Shown: piece by piece, positions 16,705 through 25,307 of the stretch | Layout of the letters: every line of letters begins with the position of its first letter | How positions within the stretch are numbered: position 1 is the first letter of the stretch | NCBI GenBank assembly: GCA_018701395.1 | Contig: JABIWU010000005.1 | Coordinates: 1-64,000 of the forward strand | Length of the DNA: 64,000 nucleotides | Source of the DNA: Phycisphaerae bacterium | GTDB taxonomy: Bacteria > Planctomycetota > Phycisphaerae > Phycisphaerales > SM1A02 | Direction: 5' to 3' | Notes under the pieces: model-generated | Told to the model about the DNA's origin: nothing | Database searches by the model: none | The model's input: only the letters and a program-made list of their open reading frames with translations | Translations under genes and position numbers: made by a program

Positions 16705-17996
16705 TTAAGAATCGCGACATAGCCATATTGTTTGTAATTGCAACGGTCTTCGTGGTGGTGTCTGTATTACTACGTTCTGCTGACTTCGAAACTTCACAAC
16801 AACAACAAGTAACACTTGTACATAATTCAATGTTGAAGTTTGATGCAGTTGCTAAAATTGAAATAAAGCGAGATGGCGAAGAATTTGTATTTGAAAAACA
16901 GAATGGTGTTTGGAATCAAGTAAATCCGTTTTCGATTCAAATGGATGCAGCATCGATGATTGCACTCATCAGCGCAGTGCAGGGTGTGCAGGTTCTCGGT
17001 CAATTAGAGGGTGAAGCGTCTATCGAATTACTTGGAGTTGGCAAAGATGCAAACATGATTACACTTTTTGATAATGATAAAAGCATATCGGTAAGACTTG
17101 GCAGAAAAACACTTGGGGGCAGGGCATACGCCACTGTGAACGATAGTGCTGTTGTATTAGTTGATCAATCTTTGCATATACGAGCGGTTGATATGGATTA
17201 CCGACTCTGGAGAGATATTCGCCTTTTTCCAAACTTCGCAATTGATGGCACATCGATAGAACGAACTATAGATGGCGATACTTTGGTGATTGAACGCGAG
17301 AAAGGACGTTGGGAAATGCGTGAACCAGTTTCTGCTCGTGTCGACCAAGCAATGTTCGCAGAGTGGGTGGGACGGTTAGCAGCAGCACGAGTTGGTAGAT
17401 TTGTCATTGACGAGCCTGATGATTTTGAAATGTTTGGGCTTGCTGTGCCGGCTGCTGTGTTTACAACTACAGATGGTGCAGGATCTACGCGTTCGTTGTT
17501 GATAGGCGGGAGAGTTTCTGCAGGATCACAAGACCGGTATGTCTCATTGGAGGGGCAACCTATGGTCTTCAGAATGACATGGGCTGCACTTTCAGGATTA
17601 TTCCCAATGCCTGAAATGTTTGTTGACGCAACAGGTAGTGGTGTGTCAAGTTTTGACGTAAAACGAATTGTGATTAGATCAGAAGGCGAACAGCAGTTTT
17701 TTAGCCGAGAACTTGACCGTTGGGTTGATGAAAAAGGCGTGCAAGCAGAGAACGAAAATATCGAAGCATTACTTACATTATTGTTAGATACGAAGCCACC
17801 TTCAGTTGCATTAGGTAGTTACCCAAGAGATGATGAAGTTGCAACAGTTACATTTGAAGGTTATGACTTAGCACCTCTTGATACAGTAAGGATTGCATTG
17901 AATCAAGAAGGGCAGTGGATTTTTGAGAATGGAGATAATGTCCTTCGTCTTCATCCTGCTGAAGTCAGCGAAGTATTTGCTAAGTTTCTAAACTAA
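16701..17996 (+). CDS. DUF4340-family envelope protein of the GldFG cluster
   Basis: This 431-residue protein has one N-terminal membrane helix (about residues 6-22) and a large extracytoplasmic region with repeated beta-rich units. Recognisable units are AKIEIKRDGEEFVFEKQNGVWNQ and RTIDGDTLVIEREKGRWEMREP, the DUF4340 pattern. DUF4340 genes commonly follow GldG-type genes in planctomycetes and other phyla, so it is probably an accessory subunit of the exporter. The ATG lies four bases inside the upstream stop, so translation is coupled. The 3' end overlaps the convergent ribD by four bases. Confidence 0.8.
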   Translation: MIKNRDIAILFVIATVFVVVSVLLRSADFETSQQQQVTLVHNSMLKFDAVAKIEIKRDGEEFVFEKQNGVWNQVNPFSIQMDAASMIALISAVQGVQVLGQLEGEASIELLGVGKDANMITLFDNDKSISVRLGRKTLGGRAYATVNDSAVVLVDQSLHIRAVDMDYRLWRDIRLFPNFAIDGTSIERTIDGDTLVIEREKGRWEMREPVSARVDQAMFAEWVGRLAAARVGRFVIDEPDDFEMFGLAVPAAVFTTTDGAGSTRSLLIGGRVSAGSQDRYVSLEGQPMVFRMTWAALSGLFPMPEMFVDATGSGVSSFDVKRIVIRSEGEQQFFSRELDRWVDEKGVQAENENIEALLTLLLDTKPPSVALGSYPRDDEVATVTFEGYDLAPLDTVRIALNQEGQWIFENGDNVLRLHPAEVSEVFAKFLN

Positions 17997-19063
17997 ATTG
18001 CATTGTTCACAGCGTAGCGCGAGACAATGTCATCCCCTGAAATTTGTTCATCTAAGAGCATGACATTAAGCGACTGTACGATGTGGTTCATATTGCAGAA
18101 TGCAGTTGTTGTCGCTAATTTTGGCGAAGTAAAAACCCACAGTTCATTTGCAAGTTGTTGTTGAAATATATGTTTGAAAAGCGTTGCTCCGCCTTCAACA
18201 ATAACATTCGTAACATCAAATTCTGAAACGATATGTTTGAATAATGGCATTAAATTGAGTACGCCATCAACACTTGGAAGATGAAATAAGTTTACGCCGT
18301 TCATTCTACTCGTGTCTGCATGATCAGCATGAACGAGTAGCGTTGGAGCTTTCTCATTAAGAATTGCTGACGCGAGAGGGGTTCTTGCGTTTGGGTCAAT
18401 TACAATTCGAAGAGGGACTCGGTGTTTTGTTGCTCCGCGAACGGTTAGTTGCGGGTTGTCTGCAACGACTGTGCCAACTCCAACAACAATTGCATCAATG
18501 CATCCACGTTCTTCATGTACTAGTTGTTGACTTTCTTTGCAACTAATCCAAGGCGTGTCACCTGTAGGCGTTTCGATGCATCCGTCTTTTGTTTGTGCCC
18601 ATTTACACGTAATCCACGGTAATCCTGTTTTGATTTTATGTGCAAACGGCGCAATGATTTCCTTGCAAATCTTATCTTCTACAACGTCGACTTCGATACC
18701 GTTGGCTCGCAAAAAATCTGCGCCACCGCTTGCTGTTTCGTGTGGATCGCTTGCGCCAATTACAACTCTATTTAATTTTGCCTCAAGTAATGCTCTTGAA
18801 CAGGGCGGAGTTTTTCCTGTGTGGTTGCAGGGTTCAAGTGAAACATACGCAGTACCGCCGAATGCTTTTTCGCCTGCAATTGCAAGAGCGTTAATTTCTG
18901 CGTGTGCTTCGCCGCATTTTTCATGAAAACCCTCACCTACAATGTTGCCTTGTACATCTGTAATGATGCAACCAACCATAGGGTTTGGCTCGGCTGTCCC
19001 GTGCCCCATTGTGGCGAGCCGACTCGCTTGATGCAACATTGAAATATCAAACTCAGTAATCAT
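17993..19063 (-). CDS. ribD: Riboflavin biosynthesis deaminase/reductase
   Basis: RibD is the bifunctional enzyme that deaminates and then reduces the pyrimidine intermediate of riboflavin synthesis. The N-terminal zinc deaminase shows the HAE motif in CGEAHAEINAL and the cysteines of SLEPCNHTGKTPPCSRAL. The C-terminal NADPH-dependent reductase shows ITCKWAQTKDG, TPWISCKESQ and NVIVEGGATL. The ATG at 19063 is chosen; a longer in-frame start at 19096 would run into the fusA terminator hairpin. A TACTCT hexamer nine bases upstream is a possible near-leaderless promoter. Other riboflavin genes are not in the window. Confidence 0.95.
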   Translation of the reverse strand: MITEFDISMLHQASRLATMGHGTAEPNPMVGCIITDVQGNIVGEGFHEKCGEAHAEINALAIAGEKAFGGTAYVSLEPCNHTGKTPPCSRALLEAKLNRVVIGASDPHETASGGADFLRANGIEVDVVEDKICKEIIAPFAHKIKTGLPWITCKWAQTKDGCIETPTGDTPWISCKESQQLVHEERGCIDAIVVGVGTVVADNPQLTVRGATKHRVPLRIVIDPNARTPLASAILNEKAPTLLVHADHADTSRMNGVNLFHLPSVDGVLNLMPLFKHIVSEFDVTNVIVEGGATLFKHIFQQQLANELWVFTSPKLATTTAFCNMNHIVQSLNVMLLDEQISGDDIVSRYAVNNAI

Positions 19064-19079
19064 GAGACGCACAGAGTAC

Positions 19080-19117
19080 AAAAAAAGGAAGCCCAATGGT
19101 TAGACCATTGGGCTTCC
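19080..19117 (-). terminator. Rho-independent terminator of fusA
   Basis: A perfect 13-bp stem (GGAAGCCCAATGG with its complement, loop of five bases) lies at 19087-19117. On the minus strand it is followed by an uninterrupted run of T at 19080-19086. It sits 28 bases beyond the fusA stop codon. It is the best intrinsic terminator in the window. Confidence 0.93.
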
Positions 19118-19145
19118 TGAGGGTTAATACGTAATAACTAGTAAG

Positions 19146-21257
19146 TTATGCCTTGAGAACTTCTTTCTTGAGGTTTTCTGGCATTAATCGGTACTCTGAT
19201 GGTTCCATTGTGCTTGAAGCGCGACCTTGAGTCATTCCACGAAGTACAGTTGTGTAACCGAACATTTCAGAGAGTGGAACTTCAGCATTAATAATACGAA
19301 CTACACCACGAAGTTCAGAGTCATTGATTTGTCCGCGACGACTTGCAAGGTCACCACTGACTGGACCGAAGAATTCGTCTGGTGTTGTAATAATCACCTT
19401 CATGATTGGCTCTAGCAGAGCAAGCCCAGCTTTTGTACATGCCTCTCTGAAACCAAGAGCGCCAGCTTGCTCAAATGCAACTTGGCTTGAGTCAACTTCG
19501 TGATAAGAACCATCAACAAGTTCACAACAAACGTTTACCATTGGGTATCCACCAAGGATGCCGGATGATGATGCATTCCGAACACCGTGCTGCACAGATG
19601 GAATATATTCACGAGGAATTGAACCGTGCGTAATTTTATCAATGAAGACAACGCCATTTTTCATGACGAGTTCTTGTTCTTCTGCTTCAGCAGCAGTCAT
19701 TGGGCGAACGTTCATGACAACATCACCGAACTGGCCACGACCACCTGATTGTTTAATAAATTTACCACGAACATTTTCAGCAACACCAGTAATGGTTTCG
19801 CGATATGAAACGCGAGGGGTGCCAACGTTGACGCCGATTTTAAGATCGCGTGTAAGTTTATTCTTAACTATTTCAAGGTGAAGTTCACCCATACCGGAAA
19901 TAATAGTTTCTCCGGTTTCTTCGTTGTAGTTCGCGTGGAATGAAGGGTCTTCGCGACGAATAGTCGTAAGTGCTTCACCAAGTTTTTTCTTATCGTCATT
20001 TGTGAGTGGTTCAATTGACATTGAAATAACTGGATCAGGGAAGTGCATTCGTTCAAGAATAATTGGGTTGTTTACGTCGCATAGTGTGTCACCAGTAACT
20101 GAATTCTTCAGACCGATTACCGCAACGATTGATCCTGCACCCGCAAAATCTAGCGCTTCGCGATCTTTTGCGTGCATTTCATAAATGCGTGATACGTTTT
20201 CTTTACGACCGTTGCCTGGGTTTAAAACTCGGCTGCCTTTTTCAAGTCGGCCAGAGTAAACGCGAACGTATGTAAGATCGCCGTGCGAGTCGCTAACAAC
20301 TTTAAATACCAAACCAGAAAATGGTGCGTCTTCGCTATTGGGACGAGATAATTTTTCGTCTTCGTTTTTTGGGTTTGTACCACGAACTTCTGGAACTTCA
20401 GTTGGGTCCGGCAAGTACTCGACAACACCGTTAAGTACTCGTTGAACACCGATGTTCTTTAGTGCAGAGCCACAGTAGGTTGGGAACGCTCGAAGGTCGA
20501 TAGTTGCACGGCGAAGCGCTGCTTTTAGTTGCGATTCAGTAATTGCAGATTCGTCTTCAAGGTAGAGTTCTGTTAATTCATCATCAAGTTCAGCGATTCG
20601 TTCGATAATATCATGTCGCCAAATTTCAGCCATTTCTTGCATGTTTTCAGGGATTTCGCGTTGTTCAACAACTGCACCCATGTCACTTTGGTCGAAGTAG
20701 TACGCTTTCATTTCAATGAGATCAACGATGCCTTCAAAAGTGTCACCAGCGCCAATTGGAAGTTGAACAGCAATGGCGTTTGCGCCAAGGCGCTCTCGAA
20801 GTGTGCCGTAACTGAATTCAAAGTCAGCACCGATTTTATCCATCTTGTTAATTAAACAAAGGCGTGGAACATTGTATCGGTCTGCTTGTCGCCAAACAGT
20901 TTCAGATTGTGCTTCAACACCTTCCTTGCCATCAAAAACTGCAACTGCACCGTCGAGTATTCGCATTGAACGTTCAACTTCAATAGTGAAGTCAACGTGA
21001 CCTGGAGTATCGATTAGGTTTACAGTATATTCAGCACCATTGAATTCCCAAGGACAAGTTGTTGCAGCAGACTGAATAGTAATACCGCGCTCTTGTTCCT
21101 CTTCGAGGAAGTCCATTGTTGCAGTGCCTTCGTGCACTTCACCAATTTTGTAACTCTTGCCTGTGTAATAAAGTACGCGTTCTGTAACGGTCGTTTTTCC
21201 CGCGTCAATGTGAGCGCAGATGCCAATGTTTCGTACGAAATTTAATTCTCTAGCCAT
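19146..21257 (-). CDS. fusA: Elongation factor G
   Basis: EF-G is the translocation GTPase of protein synthesis. The P-loop [23 protein letters not shown], the switch II motif [17 protein letters not shown] and the guanine-specificity motif NKMDKIGAD are intact. Domains II-V follow in order, ending [12 protein letters not shown]. At 703 residues it is full length. Here fusA stands alone rather than in the str operon with rpsL, rpsG and tuf, as occurs for secondary or relocated copies in some phyla. It is transcribed behind a structured leader of about 270 bases and ends at a strong intrinsic terminator. Confidence 0.97.
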   Translation of the reverse strand: MARELNFVRNIGICAHIDAGKTTVTERVLYYTGKSYKIGEVHEGTATMDFLEEEQERGITIQSAATTCPWEFNGAEYTVNLIDTPGHVDFTIEVERSMRILDGAVAVFDGKEGVEAQSETVWRQADRYNVPRLCLINKMDKIGADFEFSYGTLRERLGANAIAVQLPIGAGDTFEGIVDLIEMKAYYFDQSDMGAVVEQREIPENMQEMAEIWRHDIIERIAELDDELTELYLEDESAITESQLKAALRRATIDLRAFPTYCGSALKNIGVQRVLNGVVEYLPDPTEVPEVRGTNPKNEDEKLSRPNSEDAPFSGLVFKVVSDSHGDLTYVRVYSGRLEKGSRVLNPGNGRKENVSRIYEMHAKDREALDFAGAGSIVAVIGLKNSVTGDTLCDVNNPIILERMHFPDPVISMSIEPLTNDDKKKLGEALTTIRREDPSFHANYNEETGETIISGMGELHLEIVKNKLTRDLKIGVNVGTPRVSYRETITGVAENVRGKFIKQSGGRGQFGDVVMNVRPMTAAEAEEQELVMKNGVVFIDKITHGSIPREYIPSVQHGVRNASSSGILGGYPMVNVCCELVDGSYHEVDSSQVAFEQAGALGFREACTKAGLALLEPIMKVIITTPDEFFGPVSGDLASRRGQINDSELRGVVRIINAEVPLSEMFGYTTVLRGMTQGRASSTMEPSEYRLMPENLKKEVLKA

Positions 21258-21302
21258 AGTTCTTTACCATTCAGACAAATTGTCTTATCTTTGATATCCC
21301 TA

Positions 21303-21326
21303 TATCCAACACACGCGTGTTGGATA
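21303..21326. repeat. Inverted repeat in the fusA leader
   Basis: Perfect 10-base arms TATCCAACAC and GTGTTGGATA flank ACGC, starting 46 bases before the fusA start. There is no T-run on the minus strand, so it should not terminate transcription. It could be an operator or a leader hairpin. Confidence 0.5.
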
Positions 21327-21381
21327 CTAATTTACATATATTTTTTACTAACACTTAATTTGCCCAAGCTTTCCTGAGCGC

Positions 21382-21531
21382 TCCCATGTGGGATCAATCA
21401 GTGGAGTCGGGCCTCTTCTTCATCTTCTTGCAACGGTAATCTCCTTCCGCTGCGCCATAGCACGCTATGACTGAGGCCAAGTTACGCCATCTTCAGGTTG
21501 CGACATTCGCAAAAAGAGTGGCTAGCCCCAC
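21382..21531 (-). ncRNA. Candidate structured RNA or 5' leader upstream of fusA
   Basis: This is the main non-coding stretch between the RNase HII-like gene and fusA. Several helices are present: a 6-bp hairpin at 21498-21512, a 6-bp hairpin at 21456-21469, a 7-bp helix with a 10-base loop at 21430-21453, and a 5-bp hairpin at 21382-21393. A long-range 6-bp stem (21410-21415 with 21473-21478) encloses the two central hairpins. One helix needs a G-U pair only on the minus strand, favouring minus-strand RNA. Only very short reading frames exist inside. It does not show the conserved cores of tmRNA, SRP RNA or RNase P RNA. No intrinsic terminator follows, so read-through into fusA is expected. 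Confidence 0.4.
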
Positions 21532-21559
21532 ATTTTATACGAATAAAACGCCTCGTCAA
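21532..21559 (-). promoter_or_regulatory. Promoter for the fusA leader / candidate RNA
   Basis: On the minus strand there is TTGACG at 21554-21559, a 16-base spacer and TAAAAT at 21532-21537. Both hexamers match consensus at five of six positions. It lies immediately after the stop of the RNase HII-like gene, and transcription would start near 21525. This is one of the few promoters in the window with a good -35 box. Confidence 0.55.
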
Positions 21560-21566
21560 TACATAA

Positions 21567-22532
21567 TTAGGAAGAACGGACGAGTAGTTCCCGCTTTATG
21601 CCTTTATCAGCTAGAAACGGCTCTATTTCCTTCAGAAATCGTCGTCCATCTTTTACATATCCTGCAGTTGGTTTTAATTCAGGAATTTCATTTTGAAAGT
21701 AGCGGTTGAGGCGAATCATCTTTAGCTCGCGAGTGTATTTTGCAATCATAGAAGCGAGCGCAACTGGAAGGTGTTTTTCGTCACTTTTGGAAGCAAACGT
21801 AACAGTGGCAAGAGATTTTCCTAGTTGCATTCTATATCTGCTCATCTCGCTATCTTCACAGAGTATTTGTATTTCAGCTTCTGGCCAACAAAGTTGCAAA
21901 TCGTTTCTGTAATTGGTTCGACCACCATGTCGGTCTACCATTATCCGAGGATGTTGCGTTGGATACCTTTTCATGATTGTATGTACATGGTTCATTGCCA
22001 TCGAAAAGTTTAGAGCAGCTTTGGATTCAATGGAAGTTCGCTTGTTGTACATTTGAACATCTACAGAATCACATATTAACCAATCGCATTTAATTTTTGC
22101 GTTTTCAAGAGCGCGATTCAATCGGTTGGAGTTAATTTTTAATTCTTGTGCATCAACTGCAACTGGTACTTGCGTTGAATTTTTAAACCAAGGTTCATCT
22201 GGAACGGAACTTCCGACAAGTTTGAAAAAATCAGAGTCATCGTTGATTGGTTTTCGATTGTGCAATGCATCTAAAAATGCAAAAACGCCTCTTTCGAGCC
22301 CGAATAAATCTGCGGGCTTTGAACCAGATTTAAGTTTTTTTGAATCGTTTACAGCAATCCTTCTGTGTTTATCTTTACGACTTTTGCACACGATTGTATG
22401 CAAAAGTGACCAAAGGTCAGGCGCACCATCATCGGGGTTGTACTCTTCTAAAACAAAAACAGAAGCACCAACACAGAGAGGACCGAACATTGGTCCGTAT
22501 CCAGCTTCATCAATTCCAGCGTACACAAGCAT
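21567..22532 (-). CDS. RNase HII-like protein (divergent RNase H fold)
   Basis: The protein begins with AGIDEAGYGPMFGPL, aligning with the RNase HII/HIII motif GVDEAGRGPLAGPV. It keeps the DSKKL motif, a central MVDRHGGRTNY aspartate and a late SDEKHLPVALASMIAKYTREL segment like the RNase HII helix AAASIIAKVTRD. The four acidic active-site residues therefore seem present. The arginine of the GRG ribonucleotide-sensing motif is tyrosine, and at 321 residues it is about 100 longer than RnhB because of insertions at about 30-130. It may cleave RNA-DNA hybrids with altered specificity, or be a repurposed nuclease. The ATG at 22532 lies seven bases after a TATTAT -10; a GTG at 22538 is possible. 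Confidence 0.7.
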   Translation of the reverse strand: MLVYAGIDEAGYGPMFGPLCVGASVFVLEEYNPDDGAPDLWSLLHTIVCKSRKDKHRRIAVNDSKKLKSGSKPADLFGLERGVFAFLDALHNRKPINDDSDFFKLVGSSVPDEPWFKNSTQVPVAVDAQELKINSNRLNRALENAKIKCDWLICDSVDVQMYNKRTSIESKAALNFSMAMNHVHTIMKRYPTQHPRIMVDRHGGRTNYRNDLQLCWPEAEIQILCEDSEMSRYRMQLGKSLATVTFASKSDEKHLPVALASMIAKYTRELKMIRLNRYFQNEIPELKPTAGYVKDGRRFLKEIEPFLADKGIKRELLVRSS

Positions 22533-22539
22533 CTCCACA

Positions 22540-22545
22540 ATAATA
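22540..22545 (-). promoter_or_regulatory. -10 box TATTAT of the RNase HII-like gene (leaderless)
   Basis: TATTAT on the minus strand ends seven bases before the ATG at 22532, implying transcription starts at or beside the start codon. It favours 22532 over the GTG at 22538, which is only one base beyond the hexamer. Confidence 0.5.
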
Positions 22546-22595
22546 GCTTGAATCGAAGAAGGTTACAGATTTAATTCGGCTAATCTAATACAAAG

Positions 22596-22601
22596 TACAA
22601 T
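22596..22601 (+). promoter_or_regulatory. -10 box TACAAT of mnmA (leaderless)
   Basis: TACAAT ends eight bases before the mnmA ATG at 22610, and there is no Shine-Dalgarno sequence between them. The predicted transcript starts within about two bases of the start codon. Confidence 0.6.
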
Positions 22602-22609
22602 ACCCTTCT

Positions 22610-23686
22610 ATGGCAAAAATACTCATGGCAATGTCAGGAGGGGTGGATTCTTCAGTAGCCGCTGCTCTTCTTGCGAAAGAGGGACATGAAGTTGTAGGCT
22701 GTTTTATGCGCCTTGGTAGTGTTGGGGATCAACTTGATCAAGAAGTATCAATTGGCCACAAGGGTTGTTGCTCAATAACCGATGCCCATGACGCTAGGCA
22801 CGTTAGCGCGAAACTAGGAATGAGTTTTTACGCACTTGATTTCAAAGAAGATTTCAGTCGCATCATTGATTACTTCGTTGATGAATACAATGCAGGCAGA
22901 ACGCCAAATCCTTGTGTCCGTTGCAACGACTGGCTTAAGTTTGGCAAGTTACATGATTACGCAAAGTCAATTGGGGCGGAATTTGTTGCTTCAGGTCACC
23001 ATGCACAAATTAAACAAGGTGAAGACGGCGCTGAATTACATATGGGCGCAGATGCCGGCAAAGATCAAAGCTACGTATTGTTTGGTGCAAGTCGGGATCG
23101 TATTGGTGAAATGATGTTGCCTATTGGTCACTTGCAAAAAAGTGAAGTGCGAGAACTTGCTAAAGAATTTGACTTGCCAATTTTTAACAAGCCGGATTCT
23201 CAAGAAATTTGTTTTGTACCTGACGATAAATATGCAAATTTAATTGCAAAGAAAACTCCAGGTTCAATGAAGCGCGGAGATGTCCTTGATGCAAGTGGAA
23301 ATGTTATAGGCCAACACGAAGGACAACAAAAATTTACTATTGGCCAGCGAAGAGGTCTTGGAATCGCATTACGTAAACCTGCGTATGTTGTTGCTAAAGA
23401 TCCTGTACTAAATACGGTCACAATTGGTGGCGAAGAATTACTTAATACACATGCAGTAATTGCAAAAGAAACAAACTGGTTAATCGATGAAAGCGAAACG
23501 TGGTTGCCATGTCAAGCGAAGATTAGATACAACACCGAGCCAACACTAGGAAAAGTAAGAGCGGTTGGAGAGTTACTTGAGGTTCAATTCGATGCGCCCC
23601 AACGCGGAGGGGCACCAGGTCAAGCGGTTGTTTGTTACCAAGGCACAAAAGTCATTTGCGGTGGCTGGATAGATACAGTGTCATGA
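22610..23686 (+). CDS. mnmA: tRNA-specific 2-thiouridylase
   Basis: MnmA (TrmU) makes the 2-thio group of wobble uridine in tRNAs for Lys, Glu and Gln, using ATP and a relayed persulfide. The PP-loop AMSGGVDSSVAAALL opens the protein. The catalytic cysteines lie in NPCVRCNDWLKFG and in SQEICFVPDD. GQRRGLGIA and the C-terminal GGAPGQAVVCYQG barrel complete the family. Its length of 358 residues is normal. It starts leaderless behind TACAAT and ends in an ATGA junction with the following ggt gene, so the two are translationally coupled. Confidence 0.96.
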   Translation: MAKILMAMSGGVDSSVAAALLAKEGHEVVGCFMRLGSVGDQLDQEVSIGHKGCCSITDAHDARHVSAKLGMSFYALDFKEDFSRIIDYFVDEYNAGRTPNPCVRCNDWLKFGKLHDYAKSIGAEFVASGHHAQIKQGEDGAELHMGADAGKDQSYVLFGASRDRIGEMMLPIGHLQKSEVRELAKEFDLPIFNKPDSQEICFVPDDKYANLIAKKTPGSMKRGDVLDASGNVIGQHEGQQKFTIGQRRGLGIALRKPAYVVAKDPVLNTVTIGGEELLNTHAVIAKETNWLIDESETWLPCQAKIRYNTEPTLGKVRAVGELLEVQFDAPQRGGAPGQAVVCYQGTKVICGGWIDTVS

Positions 23687-25260
23687 TTGACTGGTCGCTT
23701 CCATACGCTTCGAGCCGCGAAGCAGTGCTTGGAAAAAATGTTGTTGCGTGTTCGCAACCGTTAGCAGCTCAAGCGGGCTTGCAAATGATGCGACTTGGCG
23801 GAAATGCAGTTGATGCAGCGCTCGCTTCTGCAATTGCAAGCACAGTTGTTGAGCCATGTGCAAATGGGATTGGTGGCGATGCCTTTGCAATTGTGCGAGA
23901 TGAAAATGGTATTCACGGTATAAATGGTTCGGGTAAGTCACCTGCACTTCTGCCGACTTCCATTGAAGGTGAAATACCATCAGTCGGGTGGTTACCTGTA
24001 ACAGTTCCAGGCGAAGTTGCCACGTGGGTTATGTTGCACAAAAAATTCTGCAAGTTGCAATTTGAAACATTGTTTGAACCAGCAATTTCGTATGCTCGAA
24101 ATGGTTTTTTAGTTTCTCCACAAACAGCTACACGATGGAAGAATGGAACTGATCGATTTAGAAGTGGGCAAGCATGGTGCGACACATTTTTATTTGATGG
24201 CAAACCGCCAGAGGTCGGACAACTAATTACGTTGCCAGATCATGCAAACACACTTCAAGAAATTGCAGAAACCAACGGTGAGTCTTTTTACAGAGGAAAC
24301 CTTGCGAATAAAATGGATGAGGCATCCAAAGCCGGTGGTGGATTCCTAAGAAAAGAAGATTTAGCATCTCATGAGAGCGAATGGGTTTCTCCATTAGCAA
24401 TTGGCGTTGGAGATGCAACCTTATATGAGTTGCCACCAAATGGGCAGGGAATTGCTGCGTTGATTGCTATGAAAATAGTCCAAGAATCAAAAGTCGATTT
24501 GTCTGATTGCGATAATCCAAGTGTATTGCATATTCAAATTGAAGCGATGAAACGAGCATTTTCAGACACACATGCTTTTGTTGCAGACCCAGAAATTTCT
24601 GGCGATTGTGGTGATTTGCTCGAAGATGAGCGAATTAAAAAACATTGTGCAACGATACATAATGAAGCAACGGTTATTGATGCGAATGCAATTCCAAGAT
24701 ATGCCTCAACAGTTTATCTAGCAACGGGCGATGAAACAGGGATGCAGTGTTCGTTTATTCAAAGTAACTTTGAAGGGTTCGGGTCTGGAATGGTTGTGCC
24801 AGGTACAGGCATTGCATTACAAAACCGCGGTCGAGGTTTTTCGTTAGATCCAAAACATCCAAATTGTATTGGTCCTAATAAGCGACCTTTTCATACGATT
24901 ATTCCGGCGTTTCTAAAACGTGGCGAAGGTAAATTTAGTGGAACGCCATTTGGTGTAATGGGTGGGCCGATGCAACCTCAAGGTCATCTTCAAGTTGTTT
25001 GCAGAATGTTGTTTGCAAATCAAAACCCACAATCAGCCCTTGATGCACCTCGTTGGAAATTGAAGGGGAATAAAAAAGTTGCCATTGAATCGGGATTTGC
25101 CGAATCTGTGTACGAAGAGCTTAGAAGCCGCGGTCATGAACTTGAAATTGCACAGCAACGCACAGTTGCATTCGGCGGGGGGCAAATTGTCCACGGAATT
25201 GCCGACGGCTACGCTGGAGCGAGCGATTCTCGCCGAGATGGGCAGGCAGTCACCTTCTAA
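23683..25260 (+). CDS. Gamma-glutamyltransferase family protein
   Basis: This is an N-terminal nucleophile hydrolase of the gamma-glutamyltranspeptidase family, which cleaves gamma-glutamyl bonds, typically of glutathione. The family opening VACSQPLAAQAGLQMMRLGGNAVDAALA and GGDAFAIV are clear. The self-processing site is in the segment ASTVYLATGDETG, where Thr343 is the probable nucleophile and new N-terminus, as in YwrD-like members rather than the TTHYS form of E. coli Ggt. The late glycine-rich FGVMGGPMQPQGHLQV is typical. No export signal is seen, so it may be cytoplasmic. The ATG at 23683 overlaps the mnmA stop by four bases; a longer frame into mnmA is not needed. Confidence 0.88.
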   Translation: MIDWSLPYASSREAVLGKNVVACSQPLAAQAGLQMMRLGGNAVDAALASAIASTVVEPCANGIGGDAFAIVRDENGIHGINGSGKSPALLPTSIEGEIPSVGWLPVTVPGEVATWVMLHKKFCKLQFETLFEPAISYARNGFLVSPQTATRWKNGTDRFRSGQAWCDTFLFDGKPPEVGQLITLPDHANTLQEIAETNGESFYRGNLANKMDEASKAGGGFLRKEDLASHESEWVSPLAIGVGDATLYELPPNGQGIAALIAMKIVQESKVDLSDCDNPSVLHIQIEAMKRAFSDTHAFVADPEISGDCGDLLEDERIKKHCATIHNEATVIDANAIPRYASTVYLATGDETGMQCSFIQSNFEGFGSGMVVPGTGIALQNRGRGFSLDPKHPNCIGPNKRPFHTIIPAFLKRGEGKFSGTPFGVMGGPMQPQGHLQVVCRMLFANQNPQSALDAPRWKLKGNKKVAIESGFAESVYEELRSRGHELEIAQQRTVAFGGGQIVHGIADGYAGASDSRRDGQAVTF

Positions 25261-25270
25261 CGGGTTTTGG

Positions 25271-25276
25271 TACAAT
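25271..25276 (+). promoter_or_regulatory. -10 box TACAAT of the aldolase gene
   Basis: TACAAT lies 31 bases before the aldolase ATG, leaving a leader of about 25 bases that contains an AAGGA Shine-Dalgarno site. This gene uses a led message, in contrast to the leaderless neighbours that carry the same -10 sequence. Confidence 0.5.
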
Positions 25277-25307
25277 AGGTTTTAATTGAAACAAAAAGGA
25301 AAATCGC

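Noticed and set aside
21361-21540. Possible tmRNA, SRP RNA or RNase P RNA before fusA
   Set aside because: None of the conserved cores (tmRNA tRNA-like ends, the SRP GGAAG loop context, the RNase P GAGGAAAGUC block) could be found, so only an unassigned structured RNA is reported.
21467-21709. An 80-codon plus-strand frame overlapping the RNase HII-like gene and the structured region
   Set aside because: It lies antisense to conserved coding sequence and has no ribosome site or recognisable product. The minus-strand frame carries clear family motifs.
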